Assembly: GCF_036924595.1 (NCBI RefSeq) | Contig: NZ_JAZHRV010000001.1 | Coordinates: 3,038,001-3,102,000, forward strand | Source of the DNA: Bradyrhizobium algeriense | GTDB taxonomy: Bacteria > Pseudomonadota > Alphaproteobacteria > Rhizobiales > Xanthobacteraceae | Length of the DNA stretch: 64,000 bases | Reading direction: 5' to 3' | Shown here: piece after piece, positions 24,537 to 33,059 of the stretch | How positions within the stretch are numbered: position 1 is the first letter of the stretch | How the letters are laid out: each line of letters opens with the position of its first letter | Notes under the pieces: model-generated | What the model was told of the DNA's origin: nothing | What the model saw: the letters and a program-made list of their open reading frames with translations, nothing else | Databases searched by the model: none | Made by a program: the position numbers and the translations under genes

Positions 24537-25337
24537 TCACTTCTGTGCCGTCGTTTGATTGGCGACCCCGTAGCGAACCACGTTGACGGTCTCGCTTCGC
24601 TTTTTAATTTGATCCTCGGACTGGCCTTCGGCCGTCGCGTTGATATCGGTGATGCTGCGCAGCGCGAGCGACAGCGTGCCGCTTTGGCGCGAGCGCGCCA
24701 GCAACTCGGCCTGCTCGGGCTTCAGTTCGAGCGTGACGGTGCGGCCGACGAGGGTGTTGATGCCCTCTTTTTCCTTCGGCGCCTGATCGATCGCCAGCAC
24801 GCGGATATTGGAGAGAATGATTTCGGACTGCATGACGTCGGCGCCCTTGCCATCCGGATTTTTTTCGCGCTTGGAGAGGATGACGTCGACGCGGTCATTG
24901 GGCAGGATGAAGCCGCCGGCGCCGGTTTCCGGCGAGATCTCGGTCGAGATCGCCCGCATGCCGGTCGGCAGGATGGCCGCCATGAAGCCGGAACCGTTGG
25001 CCTTGACCAGCTTCTGCTCACGGATCGGCTCGCCCGCGATGAAGGGAGAGCGTGCGATCGAACCGGCGATTTCCTTGATGGCTTCGGCCCTGCTGGCGCG
25101 GTTGACCAGATTGCTGCCCGCGGCTGAAGCCGGCCAGGTCTGCCATTGCAGATCTTCTGGCTTGACCAGTTGGCCGAGCCCGATGTCGGACTTCGCGACC
25201 AGAATCTCCGCCGTCGGCAATTGCGCGACCGGTTCGGCCGTCGGGCGCGATGTTTCTTCCGTGCCACGGGCGAGATAGGCGGCGACCCCGCCGGCACCCA
25301 AGGCGATGATCAGAACGACGACACGTGCGATATTCAT
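24537..25337 (-). CDS. cpaB: CpaB/RcpC pilus assembly protein
   Basis: A 266-residue protein anchored by an N-terminal segment (VVVLIIALGAGGVAAYLA). A SAF domain follows (VAKSDIGLGQLVKPEDLQWQ, FIAGEPIREQKLVKANGSG), then the RcpC/CpaB region (MRAISTEISPETGAGGFILP, NDRVDVILSKREKNPDGKG, NTLVGRTVTLELKPEQAELL). CpaB is periplasmic and works with the secretin. It is the first gene of cpaBCDE; its promoter should be in the ~430 bases upstream. The pilin and prepilin peptidase genes that normally precede cpaB are absent. Confidence 0.92.
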   Translation of the reverse strand: MNIARVVVLIIALGAGGVAAYLARGTEETSRPTAEPVAQLPTAEILVAKSDIGLGQLVKPEDLQWQTWPASAAGSNLVNRASRAEAIKEIAGSIARSPFIAGEPIREQKLVKANGSGFMAAILPTGMRAISTEISPETGAGGFILPNDRVDVILSKREKNPDGKGADVMQSEIILSNIRVLAIDQAPKEKEGINTLVGRTVTLELKPEQAELLARSRQSGTLSLALRSITDINATAEGQSEDQIKKRSETVNVVRYGVANQTTAQK

Positions 25338-25771
25338 ACGCTTTACTTACTCTTACGCAGGGACGCCCCAACTACACCGCAACGACAGCCATCCCGGAGG
25401 TATGACTAGGCATCAAAGGTATAAGGGAACTTGAGGCGTGAAGTTTTTGGGTGATCGGACGGCGGGATTCACCGTCATGGTGAACGAGCGGTTATCGTTT
25501 GAAGAAAATCGTCCGCAAAAATCCGGAGGTGCGGCCGGTGACCGCAACACGCGGTTGATCTGGCCGGCAGGATGCAAGCGAAGGCGCTCCGCTGCATCGG
25601 CCGCCGCGAAGGCCGCTCAAAAATCGACAGGGAATCGCAACCCTAGAGCATGATCCGAAAAAGTGGACACCGGTTTTCCCTCGCGACAAACGCGGAACGC
25701 GTTTGCGCGGAGATCATGCTCAAATCAAAGAGATGGAGTGGGATGGCGATTCGAAGAAACGTCATCCCGCT
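25338..25771. other. Intergenic region between cpaB and metC with a palindromic repeat
   Basis: About 430 bases with no convincing gene. It holds the cpaB promoter region near 25340-25440 and, toward metC, the inverted-repeat element at 25646-25721. Confidence 0.5.
25646..25721. repeat. Inverted-repeat element of the gagcatgatc type
   Basis: Perfect 10-base arms gagcatgatc and gatcatgctc flank a centre containing aaaagtggacaccggttttcc and a small cgcggaacgcg palindrome. This is a common intergenic repeat of Rhizobiales and lies downstream of metC. Confidence 0.75.
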
Positions 25772-26965
25772 CTAGGCGGCCGCCTTCAACGCCGCAAAGC
25801 CGCGCTCGAGATCGGCTTTGAGGTCGTCGACATTCTCCAGGCCGATGTGGAGCCGCAGTGTCGGCCCGCCGGGGGACCATTTGGTGGCGGTGCGGTAGGG
25901 ATCGCAGTCGAACGGGATGATGAGGCTTTCGAAGCCGCCCCACGAAAAGCCCATGCCGAACAATTTGACCGCATCGAGCAGGGCGTCGACCGCCTTTTGC
26001 GGCACCGGCTTTAGAACAATACTGAACAGGCCCGACGCGCCGGTGAAGTCGCGCTTCCAGATCGCGTGGCCGGGATGGCTTTCGAGCGCCGGATGCAGGA
26101 CCGACAAGACTTCGGGGCGGGTAGCGAGCCAGCGCGCCATTTCAAGGCCCGAGCGATAATGCTGCGCGAGCCGCACCGAAAGCGTGCGGGTGCCGCGCAG
26201 CGCCAGGAAGACGTCGTCCGGCCCGGCGCAGACGCCGAGCAGCCGGATGCCTTCGGCGAGCAGCGGCCACGCCTTCGCGTTCGCCGAAATCGTGCCGAAC
26301 ATGATGTCCGAATGGCCGCCGATATATTTGGTGGCGGCCTGCATGCTGATGTCGACGCCCTGGTCGAGCGAGCGGTGAAACAAGGGCGTCGCCCAGGTGT
26401 TGTCGTCGATGACCAGCGCGCCTCTCGCATGGGCGACTTCGGCGATGGCGGGGATGTCGCTCATCTCGAACGACTGCGAGCCGGGCGCCTCGACCAGCAC
26501 CGCCTTGGTGTTGGGCTTGAACAGGGCTTCGATGCCGGCGCCGATCAGTGGATCGAAATAGCTGACCTCGACGCCGTAGCGGGCGAGCATGCCGTTGCAG
26601 AAGTTGCGCGAGGGCCGGTAGACGTTGTCGGTCACCAGCACATGATCGCCGGCGCTGAGCACCGAGAGCAGGGTGGTGGTGATCGCGGCCAGTCCCGACG
26701 GCGCAAGGCCAACGCCGGCACATTGCGGGCCCTCCAGCGACATCAGCACGTCCTGCAGCGCCCGCGTGGTCGGAGAGCCGTGACGCCCGTAGGAGAACTC
26801 GGCGCGGTGGGCGTGCAGGTCCTCGGCGGTCGGATAGAGCACGGTCGAACCGTGGTACACGGCAGGGTTGACGAACCCCCTTTGCCCCTTGGTGTCACGG
26901 CCCGCGGTGACCAGTCTGGTTTCGGGTTTTTGCGGGTTGGACGGACCGTCGTTCGAAGAGCTCAT
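25772..26965 (-). CDS. metC: Cystathionine beta-lyase (PLP-dependent, MetC type)
   Basis: A 397-residue Cys/Met metabolism PLP enzyme. Features are YGRHGSPTTRALQDVL (the tetramer-partner cofactor loop), LAPSGLAAITTTLLSVL, VIDDNTWATPLFHRSLD with Asp187 for the pyridine nitrogen region, and the Schiff-base lysine Lys213 in AATKYIGGHSDIMFG. It would cleave cystathionine to homocysteine, pyruvate and ammonia, or act as a related C-S lyase; the family does not separate cleanly by sequence alone. It is transcribed alone, divergent from the aapJ operon across 338 bases. Confidence 0.88.
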   Translation of the reverse strand: MSSSNDGPSNPQKPETRLVTAGRDTKGQRGFVNPAVYHGSTVLYPTAEDLHAHRAEFSYGRHGSPTTRALQDVLMSLEGPQCAGVGLAPSGLAAITTTLLSVLSAGDHVLVTDNVYRPSRNFCNGMLARYGVEVSYFDPLIGAGIEALFKPNTKAVLVEAPGSQSFEMSDIPAIAEVAHARGALVIDDNTWATPLFHRSLDQGVDISMQAATKYIGGHSDIMFGTISANAKAWPLLAEGIRLLGVCAGPDDVFLALRGTRTLSVRLAQHYRSGLEMARWLATRPEVLSVLHPALESHPGHAIWKRDFTGASGLFSIVLKPVPQKAVDALLDAVKLFGMGFSWGGFESLIIPFDCDPYRTATKWSPGGPTLRLHIGLENVDDLKADLERGFAALKAAA

Positions 26966-27303
26966 GCGTTTGCATCATCCAAGACGTTATGCCGCAGCCA
27001 CAACTTGATCGCGAAAAACACCGCCGGGCGGCGGGTCGGGGCGGGTGAGGTAATAACAAGACACAGAAGACGGCAGTCAACCCCTTGACCCGGCACGCCA
27101 GTCGTTCTGAGATGCATGCCAACTAACAGTCGCTGCAAGTTGAGGGGCCTGCCGCGATACCGGATCCACCGTCTGACCGGGATGGCATGTCAAATGCATG
27201 GTCAGGATGACGCTTTTCAGCAAGGGATCAGCGGGTTGGCCCCACAACGTCAGGCGTTGCCTAAAAAACGATCTCCGCACGATCTCCTTGAAAGGCCCAG
27301 CCC
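26966..27303. other. Divergent promoter region between metC and aapJ
   Basis: No gene is seen in these ~340 bases. It contains a sigma-54-like element (27183-27198) oriented toward aapJ and a loose dyad tgacc ... ggtca around 27176-27206 that overlaps it. Confidence 0.5.
27183..27198 (+). promoter_or_regulatory. Candidate sigma-54 promoter of aapJQMP
   Basis: tggcatgtcaaatgca fits the -24/-12 consensus TGGCACG-N4-TTGCA, with the invariant GG and GC at the correct spacing and mismatches only at the sixth and twelfth bases. It lies about 105 bases before the aapJ ATG. Nitrogen control of Aap-type transporters is known in rhizobia. Confidence 0.45.
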
Positions 27304-28320
27304 ATGAAACGCGTATCTCTGGTTGTTACCCTTGCCCTAGCCGCCGGTCTCTCGGCCCAGGCCGCCTCGGCGCAAACCCTCAAGACGGTCAAGGACCGGG
27401 GCATGCTATCCTGCGGCGTCGGCCAGGGTCTTCCGGGGTTCTCGTCACCCGACGACAAGGGTAACTGGACCGGGCTCGACGTCGACGTCTGCAGGGCGAT
27501 TGCGGCCGCGGTCTTCAATGACGCAACCAAGATCAAGTTCGTGCCGCTGTCGGCCAAGGACCGCTTCACCGCGCTGCAGTCGGGCGAAATCGACGTGCTG
27601 TCCCGCAACACCACCTGGACGCTGTCGCGCGATACCTCGCTTGGCGCCAATTTTACTGGCGTGACCTATTATGACGGCCAGGGCTTCATGGTGAAGAAGG
27701 CGCTGAAGGTGAATTCCGCGCTGGAACTGAACAGCGCGTCCGTTTGCGTGCAGACCGGCACCACGACCGAGCAGAACCTCGCCGACTACTTCAAGGGCAA
27801 CAACATGAAGTACGAGGTGATCGCGTTCGGCACCAACGACGAAGCCGTCAAGGCTTACGAGTCCGGCCGCTGCGACGTCTTCACCACCGACGTGTCCGGC
27901 CTCTATGCCGACCGTTTGAAGCTTGCCAACCCGGCTGATCATGTCGTGCTTCCGGAAGTGATTTCGAAGGAGCCGCTGGGCCCGATGGTGCGCCATGGCG
28001 ACGATCAGTGGTTCGACATCGTGAAGTGGACGTTGTTCGCGATGGTCACCGCGGAAGAACTGGGCATCACCCAGAAGAACGTCGATGAGATGGCCAAATC
28101 GGACAAGCCGGAGATGAAACGGGTGTTCGGGACCGACGGCAATCTCGGTGAACAGCTCGGCCTGACCAAGGATTGGGTGTCGCGGATCGTGAAGGCCGTC
28201 GGCAATTACGGCGAGGCCTTCGATCGCAACGTCGGCGCCGGCTCCAAGCTCGGAATTGCCCGTGGTCTCAACGCGCTCTGGAACAAGGGTGGTATCCAGT
28301 ACGCGCCGCCGATCCGCTGA
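27304..28320 (+). CDS. aapJ: General L-amino acid ABC transporter, substrate-binding protein
   Basis: A 338-residue periplasmic binding protein with signal peptide MKRVSLVVTLALAAGLSAQA (cleavage after ASA). The type-II SBP fold for polar amino acids is seen in LKTVKDRGMLSCGVGQGLPG, GLDVDVCRAIAAAVF, VLSRNTTWTLSRDTSLG and VCVQTGTTTEQNLADYF. Length and motifs match AapJ/BztA, which binds a broad range of L-amino acids including glutamate. It is the first gene of a four-gene operon with two permeases and an ATPase, possibly expressed from a sigma-54 promoter. An AAAGG ribosome site precedes the ATG. Confidence 0.93.
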   Translation: MKRVSLVVTLALAAGLSAQAASAQTLKTVKDRGMLSCGVGQGLPGFSSPDDKGNWTGLDVDVCRAIAAAVFNDATKIKFVPLSAKDRFTALQSGEIDVLSRNTTWTLSRDTSLGANFTGVTYYDGQGFMVKKALKVNSALELNSASVCVQTGTTTEQNLADYFKGNNMKYEVIAFGTNDEAVKAYESGRCDVFTTDVSGLYADRLKLANPADHVVLPEVISKEPLGPMVRHGDDQWFDIVKWTLFAMVTAEELGITQKNVDEMAKSDKPEMKRVFGTDGNLGEQLGLTKDWVSRIVKAVGNYGEAFDRNVGAGSKLGIARGLNALWNKGGIQYAPPIR

Positions 28321-28343
28321 TCGCCGGCACGAGGGCTGCGGCG

Positions 28344-29546
28344 ATGGCCATCGAACCCCGAAAACCACCGACGCAGTTCGTTGCCAAACTGCAGCGAATG
28401 CTCGGTGGAAGTGCAGGCTGGAGCGGCTTTGTCGTCCAGATCCTGTTCGTCGCGGCGCTGTCCTGGATTGCCTACGAGATCGTCGCCAATGCCCGCGCCA
28501 ATCTGCAGGCGCAGCGGATCACCGCGGGCTTCGGCTTTCTTGCCAACAATGCCGGCTTTGACGTCAGCCAGAGCCTGATCCCGTATTCGGGATCCGATCC
28601 CTACACCCGCGTCTTTTTGGTTGGCCTGCTCAATACGCTGCTGGTCTCGGTGATCGGCATCTTCTTTGCGACGCTGATCGGATTCCTCGTGGCCCTCGGC
28701 CGGCTGTCGCCGAATTGGCTGCTGTCGCGGATTTCGGGCGGCTATGTCGAACTGATCCGCAACCTGCCGCTCTTGTTCCAGATCCTGTTCTGGTATCTCG
28801 CCGTGCTCGCCGCATTGCCCAATCCGCGGCAGAGCATCTCCGTTTTGGACAGTTTCTTCCTGAGCAATCGCGGTCTGGTGATTCCGAAGCCGATCGGCAC
28901 GCCCGGGTTCGAGCCGTTTGTGGTTGCGCTGCTGGTGGCGATCGTGGCGGCGATTGCGTTGTGGCGTTACTCCCGCCGGCTACTGTTCCAGAGCGGCAAG
29001 GTGATCAAGGTCTGGCCCTTTGCACTCGGCATGATCATCGGCCTGCCGTTGGTCAGCGCGCTGATCTTTGGTCTACCCGTCACGTTTGAAGTGCCGGTGC
29101 TCAAAGGCTTCAACTTCGCCGGCGGCTCGCGGGTCATTCCCGAGTTCGTCGCGCTGACGCTGGCGCTATCCACCTACACGGCGGCCTTTATCGCCGAGAT
29201 CGTGCGGGCGGGCATTCTCTCCGTGCACAAGGGGCAGATGGAAGCAGGTTCCTCGCTCGGCCTGCAACGCGGCTCGGTGCTGCGGCTGATCGTGATCCCG
29301 CAGGCGCTGCGCGTGATCCTGCCGCCGCTGACCAACCAGTATCTCAATTTGACCAAAAACTCTTCGCTGGCGGTTGGGATCGGTTATCCCGATCTGGTGT
29401 CGGTGTTTGCAGGCACGACGCTGAGCCAGACCGGGCAGGCGATCGAGATCATCGGCATTACCATGGGCGTCTATCTGCTGATTTCGCTGGTGACGAGCGC
29501 GATCATGAGTTTCTACAGTTGGCGTATCAGCCGGAGTATGGGTTGA
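28344..29546 (+). CDS. aapQ: General L-amino acid ABC transporter, permease AapQ
   Basis: A 400-residue inner-membrane permease with about eight hydrophobic segments. AapQ and BztB characteristically carry an insertion between the first and later transmembrane segments, as here. GGYVELIRNLPLLFQILFWY and FIAEIVRAGILSVHKGQMEA, then SLGLQRGSVLRLIVIPQALR contain the EAA coupling loop that contacts the ATPase. The ATG at 28344 follows GAGGG by nine bases, 23 bases after the aapJ stop; the longer open frame overlaps aapJ and is rejected. The stop overlaps the aapM start by one base (TGATG). Confidence 0.93.
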   Translation: MAIEPRKPPTQFVAKLQRMLGGSAGWSGFVVQILFVAALSWIAYEIVANARANLQAQRITAGFGFLANNAGFDVSQSLIPYSGSDPYTRVFLVGLLNTLLVSVIGIFFATLIGFLVALGRLSPNWLLSRISGGYVELIRNLPLLFQILFWYLAVLAALPNPRQSISVLDSFFLSNRGLVIPKPIGTPGFEPFVVALLVAIVAAIALWRYSRRLLFQSGKVIKVWPFALGMIIGLPLVSALIFGLPVTFEVPVLKGFNFAGGSRVIPEFVALTLALSTYTAAFIAEIVRAGILSVHKGQMEAGSSLGLQRGSVLRLIVIPQALRVILPPLTNQYLNLTKNSSLAVGIGYPDLVSVFAGTTLSQTGQAIEIIGITMGVYLLISLVTSAIMSFYSWRISRSMG

Positions 29547-31069
29547 TGAGCGACACCACACCATCCGGCTTTGTCCGCCAGGACCTCGTCGCCGAACGCC
29601 CCGCACCGGTGAAGACCACGGGCTTTGTCGGTTTCCTGCGCACGCGCCTGTTCAATTCGCCGACCAACATCCTGATCACGATCGTCAGCGCGCTGCTGCT
29701 GTGGTTCATCCTTGTGCCCTCGCTGAGATTCCTGCTGGTCGATGCGGTCTGGACCGGCAAGGATCGCACCGCCTGTCTCGCTGAAAATGCCGGGCATGTG
29801 GTCGGCGCCTGCTGGCCGTTCATCCAGGCGAAATTCAGCCAGTTCATCTATGGATTCTATCCGGAGCCGGAGCGCTGGCGGGTCGATTTGACCTTTATCC
29901 TGGCCGCGGTCCTGCTGCTGCCGCTGCTGATTCCGCGGTTGCCGGCCAAGGGCCTCAATGCCGGGCTTTTCTTTGGCGCATTGCCGGTCATAGCCTTCTT
30001 CCTGCTGCATGGCGGTGGACTGGACGGGCTTGGCGTGAGCTGGACGGCCGGACTTCTGTCGGGCTTCAACGACAGTATTGGCGACGGCGGGCGAAAGCTC
30101 GCGGCCGCGGGCGAGACGACGGCCGTGATCGGGCCGTTGCTGTGGCTGCTCGGACAACTGATCGTGCTGGTGAGCACGCTGATTGGATGGGTACTGCTGC
30201 CGCTGACCTGGCTGCGCGACCAGATCCAGGCTTTTGGCCGTCCGGTGTGGGCGGATCTTGCGCTTACCGCCATCATCGCTTGCGCTTTGGTGTTCTGGTT
30301 GGGCGCCGGCAAGCGCGACGGTTTGCGTCCCCTGGTCAATTGTCTTGCGATCTTCGCCGGTATCGGCATCGTCATCGCGGTGTTGGGGCTCGACCGTGGC
30401 GGATTGCCTGTCGTCGACACGCGGCTGTGGGGCGGCCTGCTGGTAACGCTCGTGGTGTCGGTTACCGGCATCGTAGCGTCGATGCCGGTCGGCATTGCGC
30501 TCGCGCTCGGCCGGCGTTCATCTATACCGCTGATCCGGATTTTCTCGATCTCCTTCATCGAGTTCTGGCGCGGAGTTCCGCTGATCACGGTACTGTTCTT
30601 CGCAACCTATATGTTGCCGCTGTTCGTTCCGACCGGTTTCACCATCGACGGATTGGTGCGCGCCCTGATCGGGATCGCGCTGTTTACCGGCGCCTACCAG
30701 GCCGAAAACATCCGCGGCGGCCTGCAAGCGATCCCGCGCGGGCAGGGTGAGGCGGCGAGCGCACTCGGCCTGTCCTGGAGCAAGACCACGGCGCTGGTCG
30801 TGATGCCGCAGGCGTTGCGCCACGTCATCCCCAACCTCGTCAACAGCTTCATCAGCCTGTTCAAGGACACCTCGCTGGTTTCGATCGTCGCGCTGTTCGA
30901 TCTGTTGGGATCGTTGCGGGCGTCGTTTTCCGATCCAAACTGGTCGACGCCGACCACGTTGTTCACCGGCTTTGCGTTCACCGGGATCATCTATTTCGTC
31001 TTCTGTTTTGGCATGTCGCGTTATTCCATGTTCGTCGAGAACAGGCTGAACGCGCATCGCCGCAACTGA
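29546..31069 (+). CDS. aapM: General L-amino acid ABC transporter, permease AapM
   Basis: A 507-residue polytopic permease paired with AapQ. It has an N-terminal cytoplasmic stretch, a long insert with several hydrophobic segments, and the C-terminal binding-protein-dependent transport domain with [20 protein letters not shown] and the EAA loop [20 protein letters not shown], then [16 protein letters not shown]. The start at ATG 29546 shares a base with the aapQ stop, giving likely coupled translation. With AapQ it forms the heterodimeric pore. Confidence 0.93.
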   Translation: MSDTTPSGFVRQDLVAERPAPVKTTGFVGFLRTRLFNSPTNILITIVSALLLWFILVPSLRFLLVDAVWTGKDRTACLAENAGHVVGACWPFIQAKFSQFIYGFYPEPERWRVDLTFILAAVLLLPLLIPRLPAKGLNAGLFFGALPVIAFFLLHGGGLDGLGVSWTAGLLSGFNDSIGDGGRKLAAAGETTAVIGPLLWLLGQLIVLVSTLIGWVLLPLTWLRDQIQAFGRPVWADLALTAIIACALVFWLGAGKRDGLRPLVNCLAIFAGIGIVIAVLGLDRGGLPVVDTRLWGGLLVTLVVSVTGIVASMPVGIALALGRRSSIPLIRIFSISFIEFWRGVPLITVLFFATYMLPLFVPTGFTIDGLVRALIGIALFTGAYQAENIRGGLQAIPRGQGEAASALGLSWSKTTALVVMPQALRHVIPNLVNSFISLFKDTSLVSIVALFDLLGSLRASFSDPNWSTPTTLFTGFAFTGIIYFVFCFGMSRYSMFVENRLNAHRRN

Positions 31070-31079
31070 GTGTGGGACC

Positions 31080-31823
31080 ATGAGCACAGACTCGATCGTT
31101 GGCATCCAGGGCCTCAATAAATGGTATGGCGAGTTCCACGTCCTGCGCGACATCAACCTCGATGTTTCCAAGGGTGAGCGCATCGTGATCTGCGGTCCCT
31201 CGGGCTCCGGCAAGTCGACGCTGATCCGCTGTATCAACGCGCTGGAGGAATTCCAGGAAGGTCAGATCGTCGTCGAGGGCATCGAGCTTGGGCCGAACCT
31301 GCGACGGGTGGACGAAGTCCGGCGCGAAGTCGGCATGGTGTTCCAGAGTTTTAATCTGTTTCCGCATCTGACCGTGCTGGAGAACTGCACGCTGGCGCCG
31401 ATCTGGGTGCGCAACATCCCGAAAAAGGATGCCGAAGCGACCGCGATGAAATTCCTGGAGCGGGTCAAGATCCCGCATCAGGCCAACAAATATCCGGGCC
31501 AGATGTCGGGCGGTCAGCAGCAACGCGTCGCCATCGCCCGCGCACTGACCATGAATCCGAAGGTGATGCTGTTCGACGAGCCGACCTCGGCGCTCGATCC
31601 CGAAATGGTCAAGGAAGTGCTCGACACCATGGTCGACCTCGCCAGGGAAGGCATGACCATGCTGGTCGTCACCCACGAAATGGGATTTGCCCGCGAAGTC
31701 GCCAACCGCGTCGTCTTCATGGACGCGGGGCAGGTGATCGAGTCGAACACGCCGCAGGAATTCTTCGCCAACCCGCAGCACGCGCGGACGAAGCTGTTCC
31801 TGAGCCAGATCCTACGGCATTAA
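31080..31823 (+). CDS. aapP: General L-amino acid ABC transporter, ATPase
   Basis: A 247-residue ABC ATPase of the polar amino acid subgroup. Walker A is GPSGSGKST, the Q-loop is in [19 protein letters not shown], the ABC signature is [15 protein letters not shown], Walker B is [14 protein letters not shown] and the switch His is in [12 protein letters not shown]. It powers the AapQM pore. It begins ten bases after the aapM stop and ends the operon; the palindromic element at 31833-31919 just after it may stop transcription. Confidence 0.95.
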   Translation: MSTDSIVGIQGLNKWYGEFHVLRDINLDVSKGERIVICGPSGSGKSTLIRCINALEEFQEGQIVVEGIELGPNLRRVDEVRREVGMVFQSFNLFPHLTVLENCTLAPIWVRNIPKKDAEATAMKFLERVKIPHQANKYPGQMSGGQQQRVAIARALTMNPKVMLFDEPTSALDPEMVKEVLDTMVDLAREGMTMLVVTHEMGFAREVANRVVFMDAGQVIESNTPQEFFANPQHARTKLFLSQILRH

Positions 31824-31832
31824 CGCAGGTGA

Positions 31833-31919
31833 CGTAGCCCGGATGGAGCGCAGCGCAATCCGGGGAGCTGGTGCCGCGCTCGGGATTCCCGGATTACGCT
31901 GCGCTCCATCCGGGCTACG
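31833..31919. repeat. Long palindromic element between aapP and the cysK-like gene
   Basis: Perfect 23-base arms (cgtagcccggatggagcgca gcg and its complement) close a ~41-base centre. This is the common gtagcccggatg...catccgggctac intergenic repeat of Bradyrhizobium. Set between two convergent genes it could form a long hairpin on either transcript. Confidence 0.85.
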
Positions 31920-31928
31920 GAATTCCGC

Positions 31929-32969
31929 TCACACCTTCTCGAAGGGCACGTCGATCTCAGTACGCTTTTCCAGCCATTCCGGCACCGGCAGGTTTTTCGA
32001 GCGCATGAATTCCGGATTGAACAGTTTTGACTGATAGCGGTTGCCCGAGTCCGCGAGGATCGTGACGATGGTCTTGCCCGGTCCGAGCTGCTTGGCGAGC
32101 TGGATCGCGCCGGCGACATTGACGCCGGTCGAGCCGCCGAGGCACAGGCCCTCGTGCTCGAGCAGGTCATAGATCACCTTCACGGCTTCCTCGTCCGAAA
32201 TCAGGAAAGCGTCATCAACCTTCGCGGTCTCGATGACCGGCGTGACGCGGCCGAGGCCGATGCCTTCTGTGATCGAGTCGCCGGGCGTCGATTTGGCGGT
32301 GCCGTGCTTGAACAGCTCGTACATCGCGAAGCCATGCGGATCAGCGCACGCGGTAACGACGCCGCTACTTTTTTCCTTCAGGTAGCGGCTGGCGCCGGCC
32401 AGCGTGCCGCCGGTGCCGACCGAGCAGATGAAGCCGTCGATCTTGCCGCCGGTCTGCTCCCAGATCTCCGGTCCGGTGGATTCGTAATGCGCCTTGGCGT
32501 TGTCGAGATTGTTCCACTGGTCGGCGAACAACACGCCGTTGGGCTCGGTCTTGCGAAGCTGGGCGGCCAGCCGCCGCCCGACATGCTGATAGTTGTTCGG
32601 GTTGGAATAGGGCAGCTGCGGCACCTCGACGAGTTCGGCGCCGCACAGCCGCAGCATGTCCTTCTTTTCCTGGCTCTGTGTTTCCGGGATCAGGATCAAG
32701 GTCCGGTAACCGCGCGCGCTGGCGACGACGGCGAGACCGATGCCGGTATTGCCGGCGGTCGATTCCACCACGAGCCCACCCGGCTTGAGGTCGCCGCGCT
32801 TCTCGGCTTCGAGGATCATCCACTTGCCCGCGCGATCCTTCACCGACTGGCCCGGATTCATGAATTCGGCTTTGCCGAGAATGGTGCAGCCGGTCAGCTC
32901 TGATGCGCGCTTGAGCTTGATGAGCGGCGTGTTGCCGATCGCTTCGATGACGTCTTTGTTGAAGGCCAT
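31929..32969 (-). CDS. cysK: Cysteine synthase (O-acetylserine sulfhydrylase family)
   Basis: A 346-residue fold type II PLP enzyme. The Schiff-base lysine is Lys44 in FMNPGQSVKDRAGKWM; the substrate loop is VVESTAGNTGIGLAVVASAR; the phosphate-binding loop is SVGTGGTLAGASRYL; and ILADSGNRYQSKLFN is near the C-terminus. It makes cysteine from O-acetylserine and sulfide. It is somewhat longer than typical CysK (about 310-325 residues), with extra sequence at the C-terminus (KNLPVPEWLEKRTEIDV), so a specialised paralogue is possible. The start is taken at ATG 32969; a TTG three codons upstream is also possible. Confidence 0.85.
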   Translation of the reverse strand: MAFNKDVIEAIGNTPLIKLKRASELTGCTILGKAEFMNPGQSVKDRAGKWMILEAEKRGDLKPGGLVVESTAGNTGIGLAVVASARGYRTLILIPETQSQEKKDMLRLCGAELVEVPQLPYSNPNNYQHVGRRLAAQLRKTEPNGVLFADQWNNLDNAKAHYESTGPEIWEQTGGKIDGFICSVGTGGTLAGASRYLKEKSSGVVTACADPHGFAMYELFKHGTAKSTPGDSITEGIGLGRVTPVIETAKVDDAFLISDEEAVKVIYDLLEHEGLCLGGSTGVNVAGAIQLAKQLGPGKTIVTILADSGNRYQSKLFNPEFMRSKNLPVPEWLEKRTEIDVPFEKV

Positions 32970-33059
32970 GTTTTTCAAATTGCCGGTTTGCTTGCCTAAT
33001 CGTTAGGCGACCCTAAAGGACCGCCGTTAGGCGCACAAGCCGGCGCTGAAACAGGGCTG

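Noticed and set aside
26966..27303. A SAM-type riboswitch upstream of metC
   Set aside because: Some alphaproteobacterial methionine genes have SAM-II elements, but I could not find the conserved pseudoknot pattern here.
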